64,000 nt of DNA. It comes from Adenanthera pavonina. Taxonomy: Eukaryota; Streptophyta; Magnoliopsida; Fabales; Fabaceae. Each line of letters starts with the position of its first letter. Positions within the stretch are counted from its first letter, which is position 1. The stretch lies in contig JAIVEN010000007.1 of NCBI GenBank assembly GCA_026686845.1, forward strand, positions 30,563,001 through 30,627,000, given 5' to 3'. The position numbers were made by a program, and so were the translations under genes. The notes below the pieces were generated by a model that searched no databases, had not been told where the DNA came from, and saw only the letters and a program-made list of their open reading frames with translations. Of this stretch, positions 35,421-47,510 are shown piece by piece.

Positions 35421-36093
35421 CATGGATCTCATCCATCACGTTTTTTTTTTCCTTGTGCGTACTTTCTCTTCTTTAAAAAAAATAATTATTTTGGTGTAAT
35501 TATTTATTATCTTCTAGCGGTCGGCGCCCGACCCAAATGGCTTGCTCTCCCACGAATCACTCATCATTTAATCAAACCACTATTGGAAGAAAATAAATTT
35601 TTAACTATTAAAATAATTTCTTAAAACATTTAAATTCAATAAAATTGTTATTTATCGGATCAATATGTGCTAAAATAAAAATAATATGTGTTCTTAAAGA
35701 TGAAACATATCCATTAATATTTAGTATTTTATTATTTTTAATTTAATTAAAAATTGAATCACAATAAAGATGGTAATTAATAATAATCAAATAAAAGTGA
35801 ACTAATAAACATCACATTCTAATGCATTCTTTTTTTTTTACCACCTAAACATTCTAATAAATTCAAAACTTACCGCTTATAAACTTTGCTTCTTGTATCT
35901 AACTTAAGCAATTAGTCTAGTCAGTGAAGATGCAAATTCTTTATTTTAAGAAATTAATATTTATCATCCTAAATTAGTATATTGAATAATAGAAAATAAA
36001 GTGGCTAAAAAAAAGTAGAGAATAAGAGAAATTTAAAGGCCTGACAACTTTCTTTTTAATATATATTGTACAGTATGAGGATAAAAAATACTA

Positions 36094-36351
36094 CTTCCTC
36101 ATTTATATAGGATATTTTACTCTGATCCTAAATATAAGACTCTTTACAATATATGAGATAGTATTTATTATACATTTTAAAAAAATACTCATATTTAATA
36201 TATTTAAAAAGAAAGAGAACAAAATAAATATGGGTAGTTTTAAAAAAATGTTGGGATTTTTGAAAAAGTTGAGGTAGTTGATTAACTTTAACTCTTATTC
36301 TTAATTCATGTGATTAAGTTAAAAGAGTTTTATATTAAGAATTAGATGAAG
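36094..36351. mobile_element. Stowaway-type MITE, family B copy 1
   Basis: About 258 bp, TA on both sides. The interior (CCTAAATATAAGA, GTATTTATTA, TTTAACTCTT) matches the other family-B copies. The terminal repeats are worn. Confidence 0.75.
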
Positions 36352-36673
36352 TAGATGAAATAGACACATTTTTCTTTGGTTAATATGTGCCTGTTTGGTT
36401 CTTTTTTTTGAAAAAAAAACCATGATTTTCTAAGAAAATCCATTTAATCAAACACAAATTGTTTTTTTGAAAAATAAAAAGTGAGTTGAACTGTGATTTT
36501 GGAAAATGAAAAGTAAATTTATTTTATATTATATATTTAAAAATACCTTTAATTTTTATTATCTAAACAGATTTTTTATCAAACTTACTTTTATAAAAAA
36601 AATATTTAAACATAATAATTTATAACAAACTTACTTTATCTAAATTTTATTTTTATAAACTTCATTTATTTTT

Positions 36674-36922
36674 ACTTAAGATCTTTTGTCTTGATCCTAA
36701 ATATAAGATCATTTACAATATACGAGGTGGTATTTATTATGCATTTTCAAAAAAATGTCCCTATTTAATATATTCAAAGAGAAAAAGAGAGAGATTAAAT
36801 AATGGTAGTTTTGGAAAAATATTGAAATTTTTAGAGAAATTGAGGTTGTTAATTAGTTTTAACTCCCTTTCTTAATTCGCGTGATTCGATTAAAATGATC
36901 TTATATATAAGATCAGAGAGAG
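36674..36922 (+). mobile_element. Stowaway-type MITE, family B copy 2 (left end lost)
   Basis: It shares TCTTTTGTCTTGATCCTAAA and TACGAGGTGGTATTTATTAT with copies 3 and 5. The outer 20 bases of the left inverted repeat are missing, where it abuts a truncated Tourist-like sequence. The right end GAGAGAG|TA is kept. Confidence 0.75.
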
Positions 36923-37104
36923 TAATACTAAGGATCGAACGGCCGTACATCTCTTGATCCAAGAGAATGACAGAAGGAAATAGATGAATACATTTGATGT
37001 CTCGTGATTGGAATACCTCTCCATTCGATTGGGCCTGAAATTGTTGGTAGTCATGTTGTACACAAGTATGCATGATGCCCATTTTGAACTTACGCTCTTT
37101 AATA

Positions 37105-37354
37105 CTCCCTCTCTTATTTTAATCAAATTATGCAAATTAAGAAAGGGAGTTAAAATTAATTAATTATTTTAATTTTTCTAAAAATTTTAACTTTTTTTTA
37201 AAACTGCCCTTATTTAATCTCTCTCTTTTTTTCTTTGAATATATTAAATAGGGGCATTTTTTTGGAAATACATAATAAATATCACCTCGTATATTATAAA
37301 GGATCTTATATTTCGGATCAAGATAAAAGGTCCTATATATAGGACCGGAGGGAG
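37105..37354 (-). mobile_element. Stowaway-type MITE, family B copy 3 (inverted to copy 2)
   Basis: 250 bp with TA on both sides (37103-37104 and 37355-37356). The right end GTCCTATATATAGGACCGG is itself palindromic. It lies in opposite orientation to copy 2, only 182 bp away. Confidence 0.9.
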
Positions 37355-37424
37355 TATAATTGATCCGGAGTATAAGGTCAAAAAAATATTATGATAATGA
37401 GAATGTTAGTCTTTTTTTTTCAAG

Positions 37425-38575
37425 GTATTAAAAATTGAACTGATTGAAGTACCGGTTCAAGATTTAATGGCCTAATCAGAGTCAGCCCGGTTGTAAATAA
37501 ATTAATATATTTTAAATAATATAATTAAAAAATATAAAAGATATTTATCCATGATAATAAAATTAATATTTAATTTATGATTAAAAATAAATTTCATAAT
37601 ATATAGAAAATTAAAAATATTATTAATAAGTTTCATAATCTAATATTAAAATATAAAGAAGTTAATATTTATCTATAATTATATTTTAAATTTAAAATAG
37701 TTAATTGATATTTTATTTTTATATTATTTATTAAGTAAATTTATCATTATTAATAATTATGTATCATAATAATACTTATGTCATATTATAATATACAAAA
37801 AAAAAATTTCACAAAAATAAATACTACTTAATACTAAAAATGATATTATTTCATCTAAAAAATATATTTGAAATTTTTTTAAAAAATTTAAAAATTAAAA
37901 AAATTCCACCAGTTCAAATCGGTTTTGTACCAGTTCTTGACCGATTCAATCGATTCTTGACCGGTTCATCCTGGTTCCAAAATCCACCGATCTTCACCTA
38001 TCACTAGACCTGACCAGAGGCCGATTCCCGGTCCGATTTTACATTCAATGCTTTTTTTTCTTTTCCATTGTGCTATTCTTAAAATTAAACTGAAACAATT
38101 AAGAATTAGTCAAAATCAATAAAATAGTGTTATAATCAATTCAAAACTTTGCCGAATTAGTCACTAATCAATCAAATGGTTCAAACTATTCTTAATTTTC
38201 TTCTATTATTAGGACAAAATAGCATCAATTTTTTTAAATTAGTTTCTTTCTATATTCTAATATTATATAAACATTATTATTTTACATAATTATTAATAAT
38301 TATAATTTTACTTAATAAATATTATCATGATTAATGGGTTATTAATTGATTATTTTAAATTTACTATATGATTATGAATTAATATTAATTTATTTATATT
38401 TAAATAGTATACCATGAAACTTATTAGTAATATTTTTTAATTTTTTATATTATATAAAATTAAAAATATATTAATTTTATTACTATTAATTTTATTATAG
38501 TTCACTCATAATCTAGCCAATAAACCTTGAACCCATACCTCGCTTGATTTAATGCCAATCCATTTTCAAAACATT
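37425..38575. mobile_element. Possible non-autonomous DNA transposon with long imperfect inverted ends
   Basis: The left end (CAAGGTATTAAAAATTGAAC then GTACCGGTTCAAGATTTAATGG) is similar to the complement of the right end near 38500-38575 (CAATGTTTTGAAAATGG then GTATGGGTTCAAGGTTTATTGG). The interior is AT-rich with no coding capacity, except a GC-richer CCGGTTC-rich patch at 37910-38035. A copy of the left end also occurs at about 46700-46850. I could not establish a target duplication, so family and borders are open. Confidence 0.45.
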
Positions 38576-40764
38576 GGTCTTTTGCGTATTTGGTGCATTT
38601 GGAATTGGTTCTCTAGGGAAGCCACTTTTATCAAGATGGGAATAATAGGCTTAATTTCACACTCATGACCAAGGAAGTGGCCGTGGATCACTGTATTTTC
38701 CTGTCCTTTTTGCTTTCACTTATTTTATTTACCACCCCACACAAAAAAACAAAAACCACCATATTTTGGGGTAAAACTTCTTTAGACATTTTTTTAATCT
38801 CAATTTCTTTTATGAAAAAAGTCTACTTTTTCCACTTTAGTTTGGTAAGGTTATTTTGCTCTTATGATATTATGAATACACATATCAAATAAAAGTCATA
38901 CAAATATTTCATTTAATTATTTTGGCATGCCAAACATATTTTAGCTCATTTCTATACCTTTTTGTTTTATTTTCATTGTCCTTTATTTTTTCTATTTCAC
39001 TTCTTTTAAAAAGTCTTAACTTAAAACAAATTACCTCTAATCCTTTTTATAAGATACTTTTAATTAATTCACATAAATGAAAAAAATTTCATTTTTAAAA
39101 TTCTAAAAAAAAATCAAACATTTATTTTTTACCTCTCTTAATTAAAATAATGCAACCTTCATTAAATTAGGCTATTAATCATTATTACAAGAGAAATGAT
39201 ATAAAACCAATTAAGATATGGGTTAAAAATATTACTTAAACCAAAATTAATCAATCAAATTTCAGTCTAACAAAAACTCCACTTCTCTATATTATAATTT
39301 ACGAGATTAAAAAGTAAATAATTAGGAATAAAAAGAATAGTATTATTTAATATTACGATGTGCCTTTTATAAAAAAATAAAATAAATCTTCTAAATGGTA
39401 TTGGTACCTTAAAAAAAACCAGAAGAAATAACAAATATCATTAAATTTGACAATTTTTTTATCCTATGTTTGGTAGAGTACTGAAATAATTTTCAAGTGT
39501 ACTATTACTTAAATGAATAAAAAATATGAAAAAGTGAACATGCTTCTATGAGATTCAAATACATAGATATAGGATTTATTACAATCTGATTTTCCAAACA
39601 AAAAATCTTTCATCAGTAGCACACCATTAGAAACCTTCACAATTTTTGTTATTATTGAAATGATTGTTGCAATGAGCTGCTTGCCAATTTGGTTATTATT
39701 GAAATCTCTAGCAATGCTTGATCTGCCTACTCATGACAGATGATTGCGAATACATTCATTCATGACTTTAAGTTAATGATAATTAAGGAAATAAATTTTA
39801 AAAATCAATTAATTAAGATACCAAAATACTGATGAACATTACTCCTATCTTGTAATATGCTTTATGTTGGATATATAGTGTATATACATGGACGTTATGT
39901 GTTATTATGCAATTAACTCTTCTATGTAATCCTGCTTTTATCAAAGTTTGAGTTGGTCTAATCATGGAGTAGCAAGAAAGTCACTATACTGCGTGAAAAG
40001 CGACCTTTAATTATTGGATTTTGGATTTCAAAGGTGAGATCATTATGGGTGTGATCACCGATTTACCACTCAAAAACACAAATCACGCATCAACTATTTT
40101 ATGACTGTCACCTTAAAATTTGATGTGTGAAATACATTTAAAGTATATAAAAAAAAGACTGGATAAAAAATTAAATTAAATTTAAATATTTCAAATCAAT
40201 TACCAATATAAATATGAATATCAACATGTTAATCAATATCAAATATTAAATATATAATAAATTACACTAATCACAAATAGCAAATATTGTGATTCATTTT
40301 TTTAAACTCCGTATAATCCATAGAAGTCCATTCATTTAAAAAAAAATCTTATTTCTGTATATTTTACACAACCATTTTGATAAATTGTTTATATTATTCT
40401 TTGAAACATATATAATGTCATCATTCGTTTTTCTAAATAGTTAATTAATTTTTAATCAAGTTCAATTGTTTTAAAAAATATATATATATTTTTTCTTCTG
40501 ACCTTAATTTGATTAAAAAAATTAATAACAAGAAAATAAAAAATAGTACCATTAAAATTTTCCAGATTTTAAGATGATAACTCTAATTAATTTTTTTAAT
40601 ATTAATTTACTATTACTGTTTTGGTAAATAAAAAATATTGACTACTGCTTTTTGTCAATTCATTGTAATCACCGCTTGACCCCACCGAATGCATGTGGCA
40701 TGTGCAAGACACCGAAAAAACCCGACTGTAATAATAAGTTACCTCATCAAGGGCATTTTAGTCA

Positions 40765-40934
40765 CTAAACACGTATAAAATCTTCCCAAGTTACGAGCTC
40801 CCTGCATAGCGGAAGCTAACTTACAAGCTCATTTCAGGCATATCGATCCGTCATATCCATCTTCTTCTTCATACAGAGAAGCCTGCACACACACACTCTC
40901 TCTCTCTCTCTCTTCGCTATAGAGAGCAAAAGAC
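40765..40934 (+). promoter_or_regulatory. Promoter and leader of the DRT100-like gene
   Basis: A TATA-type GTATAAAATC lies at about 40772-40781, about 155 bases before the ATG, preceded by an ACACGT core. A (CT)n leader run sits at 40888-40912, just upstream of the start codon. Confidence 0.55.
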
Positions 40935-42032
40935 ATGGCTTTCTTGCCATTGTTAGTGGTTACTGTGATTCTTGCCGTTGCTTCGGCCGTTAACTCCTGC
41001 TCACCGTCAGACCGGGCAGCACTTCTGGCCTTCAGAGCCGTACTGACCGACCCTTACTTGGGCATCTTCAACTCCTGGACGGGCAGCGACTGTTGCCTCA
41101 ACTGGTACGGCGTCATCTGCGACCCAACCACCCGCCGTATCACTGACATCAACCTCCGTGGCGAGTCTCAGGACCCGATCTTCCAGAAGGCTGGCCGCTC
41201 TGGTTACCTCAATGGTTCAATATCGCCGGAGATTTGCCGCCTCGATAGCCTCACGAGCCTAATTCTCGCTGACTGGAAGGGAATCTCCGGGGAGATTCCA
41301 TCCTGCATCACCTCCCTCTCCTCCCTCCGAATCCTCGACCTCATCGGCAACCGCCTCACCGGTGAGATACCGGCAGACATCGGCAAGTTGCAGGTGCTCA
41401 CCATTGTGAACCTCGCGTACAATGCCATATCGGGCAAGATTCCGGCGTCTATTGTCAACCTCGCCGGCCTCAAGCACCTGGACCTCAGCAACAACCAGCT
41501 CACCGGCGAACTCCCCTCCGATTTCGGCAAACTCGGTATGCTGAGTCGCGCCTTGCTGAGCCGAAACCAACTCACCGGTCTGATTCCGACTTCCATATGC
41601 AAAATGAATCGCTTAGCTGACTTGGATTTATCAATGAACCGGATCTCCGGTTCGATTCCGGACAAACTCGGCAAAATGCGGGTTCTCTCCACTCTCACTT
41701 TGGACTGCAATTCTCTGTCGGGTCAAATACCCGCAAGCTTGCTAAGCAACCGGGGCATGGGCATCCTAAACCTGAGCCGAAACGGGTTGGAAGGCCCCAT
41801 ACCCAACGTCTTTGGGTCTAAATCATACTTCATGGTATTGGATTTATCCCACAACAACTTGACGGGTCAGATTCCCAGTTCGTTATCGTCATCCAAGTTT
41901 GTCGGGCACTTGGATCTCAGTAACAATCACCTTTGCGGGACCATCCCAATCGGGTCTCCATTTGACCACTTTGATGCGCCGTCGTTTAGCAACAACAATT
42001 GTTTGTGTGGGAACCCATTGAGCACTTGCTGA
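40935..42032 (+). CDS. Secreted leucine-rich-repeat protein, DRT100-like
   Basis: A single intronless frame of 365 aa, GC-richer than its surroundings. Residues 1-20 are a signal peptide. An LRR N-terminal cap (about 22-63) has the paired cysteines in GSDCCLNWYGVICDP. About ten plant-type extracellular LRRs follow, for example LSSLRILDLIGNRLTGEIPA, with a final cysteine cap CLCGNPLSTC. There is no transmembrane helix or kinase, so it is a soluble apoplastic or cell-wall LRR protein. Composition and length fit the DNA-damage-repair/toleration protein DRT100 group, related to polygalacturonase inhibitors. The original DNA-repair role of DRT100 came from bacterial complementation and is doubtful for a secreted protein. 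The gene appears fully intact. Confidence 0.9.
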   Translation: MAFLPLLVVTVILAVASAVNSCSPSDRAALLAFRAVLTDPYLGIFNSWTGSDCCLNWYGVICDPTTRRITDINLRGESQDPIFQKAGRSGYLNGSISPEICRLDSLTSLILADWKGISGEIPSCITSLSSLRILDLIGNRLTGEIPADIGKLQVLTIVNLAYNAISGKIPASIVNLAGLKHLDLSNNQLTGELPSDFGKLGMLSRALLSRNQLTGLIPTSICKMNRLADLDLSMNRISGSIPDKLGKMRVLSTLTLDCNSLSGQIPASLLSNRGMGILNLSRNGLEGPIPNVFGSKSYFMVLDLSHNNLTGQIPSSLSSSKFVGHLDLSNNHLCGTIPIGSPFDHFDAPSFSNNNCLCGNPLSTC

Positions 42033-42727
42033 AGGGCCAAAGTCGGGTGCCCGAATAAAATGGATCGGGTTCGGTGAGATTTAAGAAGGGGTTCCTGATC
42101 TATTATTATTGATTAGAGTGAACCGATAAGTGTGATGTATATTTTAATGTTATTGTGTTTCTTTTTTTCTTGGTTAGAGAGGACGAAGATGAGAGTAACT
42201 GCATATGCATGCACATGCTAAAGAGCATAAGGTACAGGCTGAGGAGCACAAGGTCTGAGGGAAGAAAGATGTGTTAGTGATAATGTGAGAGCAAAGGTCA
42301 AGCAAGTAATGAATATTATAGTGTGTGGCATGTGAGGTTTACAGGTTGATAATGTAAAATATTTGGATTATAATGGATCCATTAATTGTTGTTCTATCAA
42401 TCTTGATTAATTTGCCTAATTATTGAATAATAATAGTCGTTAGAATAATAAGTTTAACCTTGATTTTTGTATCAACCAAATAAAAATGATTGAATAATAT
42501 GATAAATAAGGTTTGGCCCGGGAACATTTGCTTATTTATCAAGTCAATTCATTGTCTAACTCAAATCATTATATGTTTATTGTTTTGATCCTCCAAAGAT
42601 TACAAGATTATTTAATCCGATCTTCTATCATGAATTTGTGATGCGTTTTTGATTTAGTAATTTTATTAAGGAAATGTAAATTAAGTGGACAACTTCATAA
42701 CAAAATTTAATTATGAAAAATAGTAAG
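42033..42727. other. 3' flank of the DRT100-like gene
   Basis: A likely 3'UTR runs to about 42400, followed by AT-rich sequence up to the solo LTR. Nothing else seen. Confidence 0.5.
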
Positions 42728-43239
42728 TGTTCTGTCCAAAAGCCGAGATAGACTATTCCTCTTTATTTTTTACAGTGTGCAGTGCCCTGTCTCTACTCTT
42801 CTTTTTCCCCCCTTTTTATTGATCTTCTTCTGACCGTTAAGGTGTAACCATCTTCTCCCTCTCATCCCTTGTTTATCGGGATATTTCATAAATAATCATT
42901 ATGGAATATCGCACTCTTTTTGCGTGATCCCTGATTTTTCGTCCTTCAGTTATGATTCCGTAATGGTTATTGCTCTCATAACCGTTACTCCTAGTCGAGT
43001 ATTTTCAGAGCAACACAATTTTTGTAGAGAAACCCAGTAGTTGGTCCTATGGCCGAGATGTTATTTAATCGTACGCTCATTTGGCCGTACAATTACTCGA
43101 GCTTACCACTTGATAACTGATGTAATACTCGGATCGTTGCGCTTAAGCTCGATGTATATGAGCCCGGAGAGTGGTACATTAAATGGACGTTTATCTTCCC
43201 CGGACCTGTAAGCTCGGCCTTCTCATCCCGGTCAGTACA
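42728..43239 (-). mobile_element. Solo LTR of the same Gypsy family
   Basis: A 512-bp sequence aligns end to end with the LTRs at 16610 and 25524 (from TGTTCTGTCC to CAGTACA) but with clearly more differences and a few small indels. The 5-bp duplication GTAAG is on both sides (42723-42727 and 43240-43244). No internal element sequence adjoins it, so it is the product of recombination between two LTRs of one older insertion. Confidence 0.95.
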
Positions 43240-43299
43240 GTAAGTATTTATATATAAGTACAGAATATCATATCATATTATGTATTTAATACAATTTAA

Positions 43300-43620
43300 A
43301 GTATGGATGTTAATTTTATACTCACTGGCATTGTTAGCGGTTCAAGCAAACATTATTGGCATTGTTGGCAATTCAAGCAAGAAATGCCGATTGCAAGCAT
43401 TGCCAGAAGTAAACAAACACTACCGATGCTAACAGTTGAAGTTGAAAACTACCAACCTTGTCGACGGTTAAAATCAACCGCGAGCAATGCTAGTGTTGAT
43501 TTTCTCAACTGCTGTCATTGCTGGCGGTCAAGAGAAAAACTATGAGCAATGCTGGTTGTTCGCCTAAACTGTCATTGGACTGCTAGCAATGCTGGTGGTT
43601 TAAATTCACATCCTAATTTG
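43300..43620. repeat. Cluster of short GCAATGCTGGCGGTT-like motifs in both orientations
   Basis: At least seven variants of GCAATGCT(A/G)G(C/T)GGTT or its relatives occur in about 300 bp, next to the solo LTR. The pattern resembles subterminal motif clusters of CACTA-type transposons, but no terminal CACTA repeat is present. A short open frame at 43303-43545 results from the repeats. Confidence 0.4.
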
Positions 43621-44282
43621 GGGCTGTGTCAAAAATTCATGAAAAGCATATATTATTTGCCAACAATTGGAGACATTCAGATTCGGTGCTGTGTCACTTA
43701 AATAATAAGAATTTTTTAATAAACTAAATGATAAGGATTTTTATAGCCCAAAACAGAAGTGCGTGTGTATACATATAGCACAGCAATCATAGATCAAGGG
43801 ATTCAAGAGTGGTCAAATTTAACTTGACCCACACAATAACTACAGCTCCACCATATTTAGTAAGAACGGGCTTGGATTTATTTTATATTTAAGTTCAAAA
43901 GTTGGGCTAGGACTTCAATTTTACAAAAGAGGCAAGCCTTCCCAAGTCCCAACTCTAGTTTTTAACTATTTTTTTTATAAGGAATTTAGATTCTATCTTG
44001 TTCATTTTGGTTTAATCACTTAAATATTAAACCCACATTGTATCAAAAAAAGAAAATTAAACCCATATTTGAGATAAAGTAAATTTACCTCTAAACTCAT
44101 GTTTGAGCGAAACCACTATCAACTTGCATTTTGTTTTGTGTTGAGCCAAACCCATGTTTTGCAAACTAGTTTCCAAATACAACCTGAGGCATTATGAACC
44201 TTTTAGAACTCATACTCTAAATTTCAAAGAAAATCAAATTTAAGAACAAAAGAATGATATGCATAATTTTAATAAATCAATA

Positions 44283-44581
44283 CTCCCGCCGGTTCATATT
44301 ATAAAGATTATTCTAGAACTCTTATAAGAACTCTTATTTGATCCAAAATATAAAGGGTTATGTAATTTTTTTATGAAAATTTACCTTTTTACTCCTATTA
44401 TTACTGTCTCGTAAGTTGGAAAAGAGGTAAAGGGGATGAATTTTCAAAACAACTTTTATTGATGATTAATAGGGGTAAAACTAGAATGTTGGGTTTTTTT
44501 TAATAATTTTAATATGTACAACTAATTATTTTAATAAGCGTGAAACAGTTAAAAATCCCTTATAATATAGATTGGAGGAAG
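44283..44581. mobile_element. Stowaway-type MITE, family C, 299 bp
   Basis: The ends CTCCCGCCGGTTCATATTAT and its imperfect complement ATATAGATTGGAGGAAG are flanked by TA (44281-44282 and 44582-44583). There is no coding capacity. Confidence 0.8.
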
Positions 44582-45770
44582 TATATCAATATATTATATA
44601 ATAACCAGTTTCACTGTTGTAAATTACTTTCTCCAATTCTTAAAAACCATCATTTTATGGTTTTTAATTTTTTTCATAATATTTTTTATTTTAGAATATG
44701 AATGAAGTATTAATTATATTTTTCATCATTTTACCATTTAGCAATACTCTAAATGTGTGATACAAATTTAAGTAAAGGACATTTTAGTAAAAGATTATTA
44801 AAATTTACAATAATTTAGATCATTTAACAACTTTTTTAATCTAGATGAAAAATCCTAAAAATGACATTTTTTACCAATAGGATGTCTTGACGGAGGCCAA
44901 AAGAACCTACATTTTTTTTATGAAGCACATTTAATGTAACTAGATTTGTGGGTTCATTAAATAGTTTGTAAATGTAAAGTGTGGGCATAGGGTTTCCCAA
45001 TACATGATAAGGTAAGAAACTTAGGAGCTGATGCTGTGCAGTTTTGGCAAAACGGTGATGCTCATATATTTTCAATGTGGGCCCTAATAAAATAGGCATT
45101 GCACTTGCACATGACATGGCTCAGAGTTGTATTTGTTTTTATTTGTAAGCTTCACATAAAATTACAATGAAGCGAAATTACGGTATGATTTAATTGTGTG
45201 TATCATTTTGAGAATGCTTCCAACAACCTTTTTGGACGAGCTCACAAGAAAAAATCTTTCTGATTTGGTGTAAAAGAAAATGATCTCCCCTTTAAATTGT
45301 TCATCCAGATGATTAGCAATTAACAAAGTGAATGTATGTAATTAAAGAGAATTAGGAAACAAATTTAGGAGGAAACCAATAAACTCTATATATTATATCT
45401 ACTTTGTGTTGCTGTCTTATATATATATATATATATGCATAGATCAATTTGATAAAATTACACAAGGCACATGCATGTGTGAGGCTTGTTTTTTAAGAGA
45501 ATTATGTAATTTTATTAAGAGGACATATGCTGAGCCAGAGCCTCATATATTCTTAAATTTTACTACTTCTATTTTTAAAAATTATCACTTTAAAGTTTTG
45601 AGATTTTTTACCGTATTTGTCATTTTAAAATTTTAATAAAATATTAATTACTTATTTCATTATTTCATCTCCAAATAGATCATTTAAAATGGTATTTAAA
45701 TTAAGATTATTTTGATAAAATATTATTAAATTTTATAATATTTTAGATCATTTAATGATTCTTTTAATCT

Positions 45771-46050
45771 ATGCTCCTTCCGTTCCTTAATATAAGGGAT
45801 AATTGAGAGAATTTCTATGTTTCAAAATATAAGGAATAAGGGGGTTTGTCTGGTGTATTTAATAACTTTTTTAAACAATATCCTTAACTAATATAATATT
45901 TTTCTAATTGTATTAATTGCATAATGTAAAAGTTGTTAATATTAAATGAATGTATTTTTAGAAATTATTTTATATTTCAAACAAATTTATTACTTTTCTT
46001 GATCCATGTGATTTTATCATTTATCTCTTATATTAAGAAGTAGATGAAGT
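45771..46050. mobile_element. Stowaway-type MITE, family A degraded copy
   Basis: It begins GCTCCTTCCGTTCCTTAATA, and its body matches the complement of the copy at 28794 (TCTATGTTTCAAAATATAAG, CTGGTGTATTTAATAACTTT). The right end is worn. Confidence 0.75.
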
Positions 46051-46505
46051 ATAAAAAAAAATCCTAAAATCATAGTTTTATAAATTAAATTAAATATTAA
46101 TTTGCATTAACTAATTCCCAAATCTTGGCTTGGCCTTAAAAGAAATTAAAAAAAAAAATCACCGAATCTTGGCACCATTAAATGTCCCAGTACGCGCCTC
46201 TATCCATAGATCTAACATTAATAAGGCCAATTCATTTCCTTAAAAATTTATGAGCAAGGCCACAAACTTCACCACAATCTAGGCACTTCCCACATAAATG
46301 AATAATTTTACACAACTTTTCCCGGATCAATCAATATACTGAGTATTATAAATACCACTATAAAATTCAAACATATTGCATTATTGTTTTACTTTATTTA
46401 CGCCTTGAAAACCATAAAGGAAAATTACATGCTCGCGCATGTGAAAGTTTTCTAGTTTAGACGCATTCCATTTATAAAAGTTAATGTATGTTAAGTAACG
46501 TGTTA

Positions 46506-46678
46506 GTGTTTGTTTGGTTCTCATTTTTCAAAACGTAATTGTACTTTCTAACCATCATTTTTTCCTTTTTCATCCAAACAGTTTTTCAGTAAACTTCTCT
46601 ATTTTTATCCAAACTTCATTTTTGTAAACTGTGGTTATTTTAAAAGTACTTTTATAAAAAGACAAACCAAACGGGCAC
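46506..46678. mobile_element. Tourist-like (PIF/Harbinger) MITE, 173 bp
   Basis: The ends GTGTTTGTTTGGTT and AACCAAACGGGCAC are inverted repeats. TTA flanks both sides (46503-46505 and 46679-46681), the target duplication typical of PIF/Harbinger elements. Confidence 0.8.
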
Positions 46679-47239
46679 TTAAAAGTTGCATTGCCATTCA
46701 CCAGCTGAAGTACCTATTCAAAATTTAATGATTAAATTAGAATCAAATTGTAGTTAGATCAGTTATGAATAAATTAATGTATTTTAAATAATATTGATAA
46801 AAAATATAAAAAAAATATTCATCATAATAATAAAATTAATATTCAAATTAAGATAAAAATAATAGTTTGATATAATAATTAAGCAACATTCATCATAAAT
46901 ATCATAAGTTTACAAATGTTATACTTTTTTAAATTAACAAAAATCTAAAACAATAAAATGAGGAAAGTCAATTTATATTATCACATAATGAAAATAAAAA
47001 ATACAAATAAAAAGATATATGAATCACATTTCTTTGTTGAGATTAATTTTGAATTTATTTTGATAGATATTAGTATGCTTTAGCATAAGGAGAAAACTTA
47101 GGTGCCGTTTGTTATATACTTTTCATCATGTTTTCAAATAAATAAATGCCACTCGGTTTATTTGTTCAACATATATTTTATTTTACTCTTTTTTGGTTTG
47201 ATGATGTTAGATCAAAGTTAGCCAAAATGGTTGTTAAAA

Positions 47240-47510
47240 ATATTTAATAAAAATAGTTTTGCAAGTTTGGGTCTTTTGAGATCGCTCAAATCTCTCCTCA
47301 TATAGAGGACAGCTCTATTATTTCCAGAATGTGGTTTTTTCCACCATCTAACGTTATTGAACAGTGGCTTCCCAATCCTTGTGGCCCTCGTCTTCTTCCG
47401 CCATGTTCTCACTAGAGGTCTCATCAGAGAACTTTTTGTTGGCTTTCTCAGTAAGTGAGGATTACGAGCTAAAGCTTTGATCCATGGCGATAGATTAATG
47501 AAAGAGAGAC
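47240..47510 (-). pseudogene. Gene-like relic of unknown origin
   Basis: On the minus strand a good start context (GCCATGG at 47487-47481) follows a pyrimidine-rich leader. One frame then reads MDQSFSS, stop, and later ENMAEEDEGHKDWEATV before further stops. An overlapping frame is open for 163 codons (47709-47218) but is of odd basic composition. GC content is higher than nearby. I recognise no family. A decayed host gene or captured fragment is possible. Confidence 0.25.

Larger units (their letters stand above)
35421..40764. other. Intergenic DNA rich in MITEs
   Basis: 5.3 kb of AT-rich sequence between PEX13 and the LRR gene. It holds three family-B MITEs, a truncated Tourist-like end near 36386 (GTGCCTGTTTGGTT), and a larger element at 37425-38575, all listed separately. 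I see no gene. Confidence 0.65.

Noticed and set aside
41204..41710. 168-codon minus ORF inside the LRR gene
   Set aside because: A shadow created by the regular LRR codon pattern; the plus frame has signal peptide, caps and LRRs.
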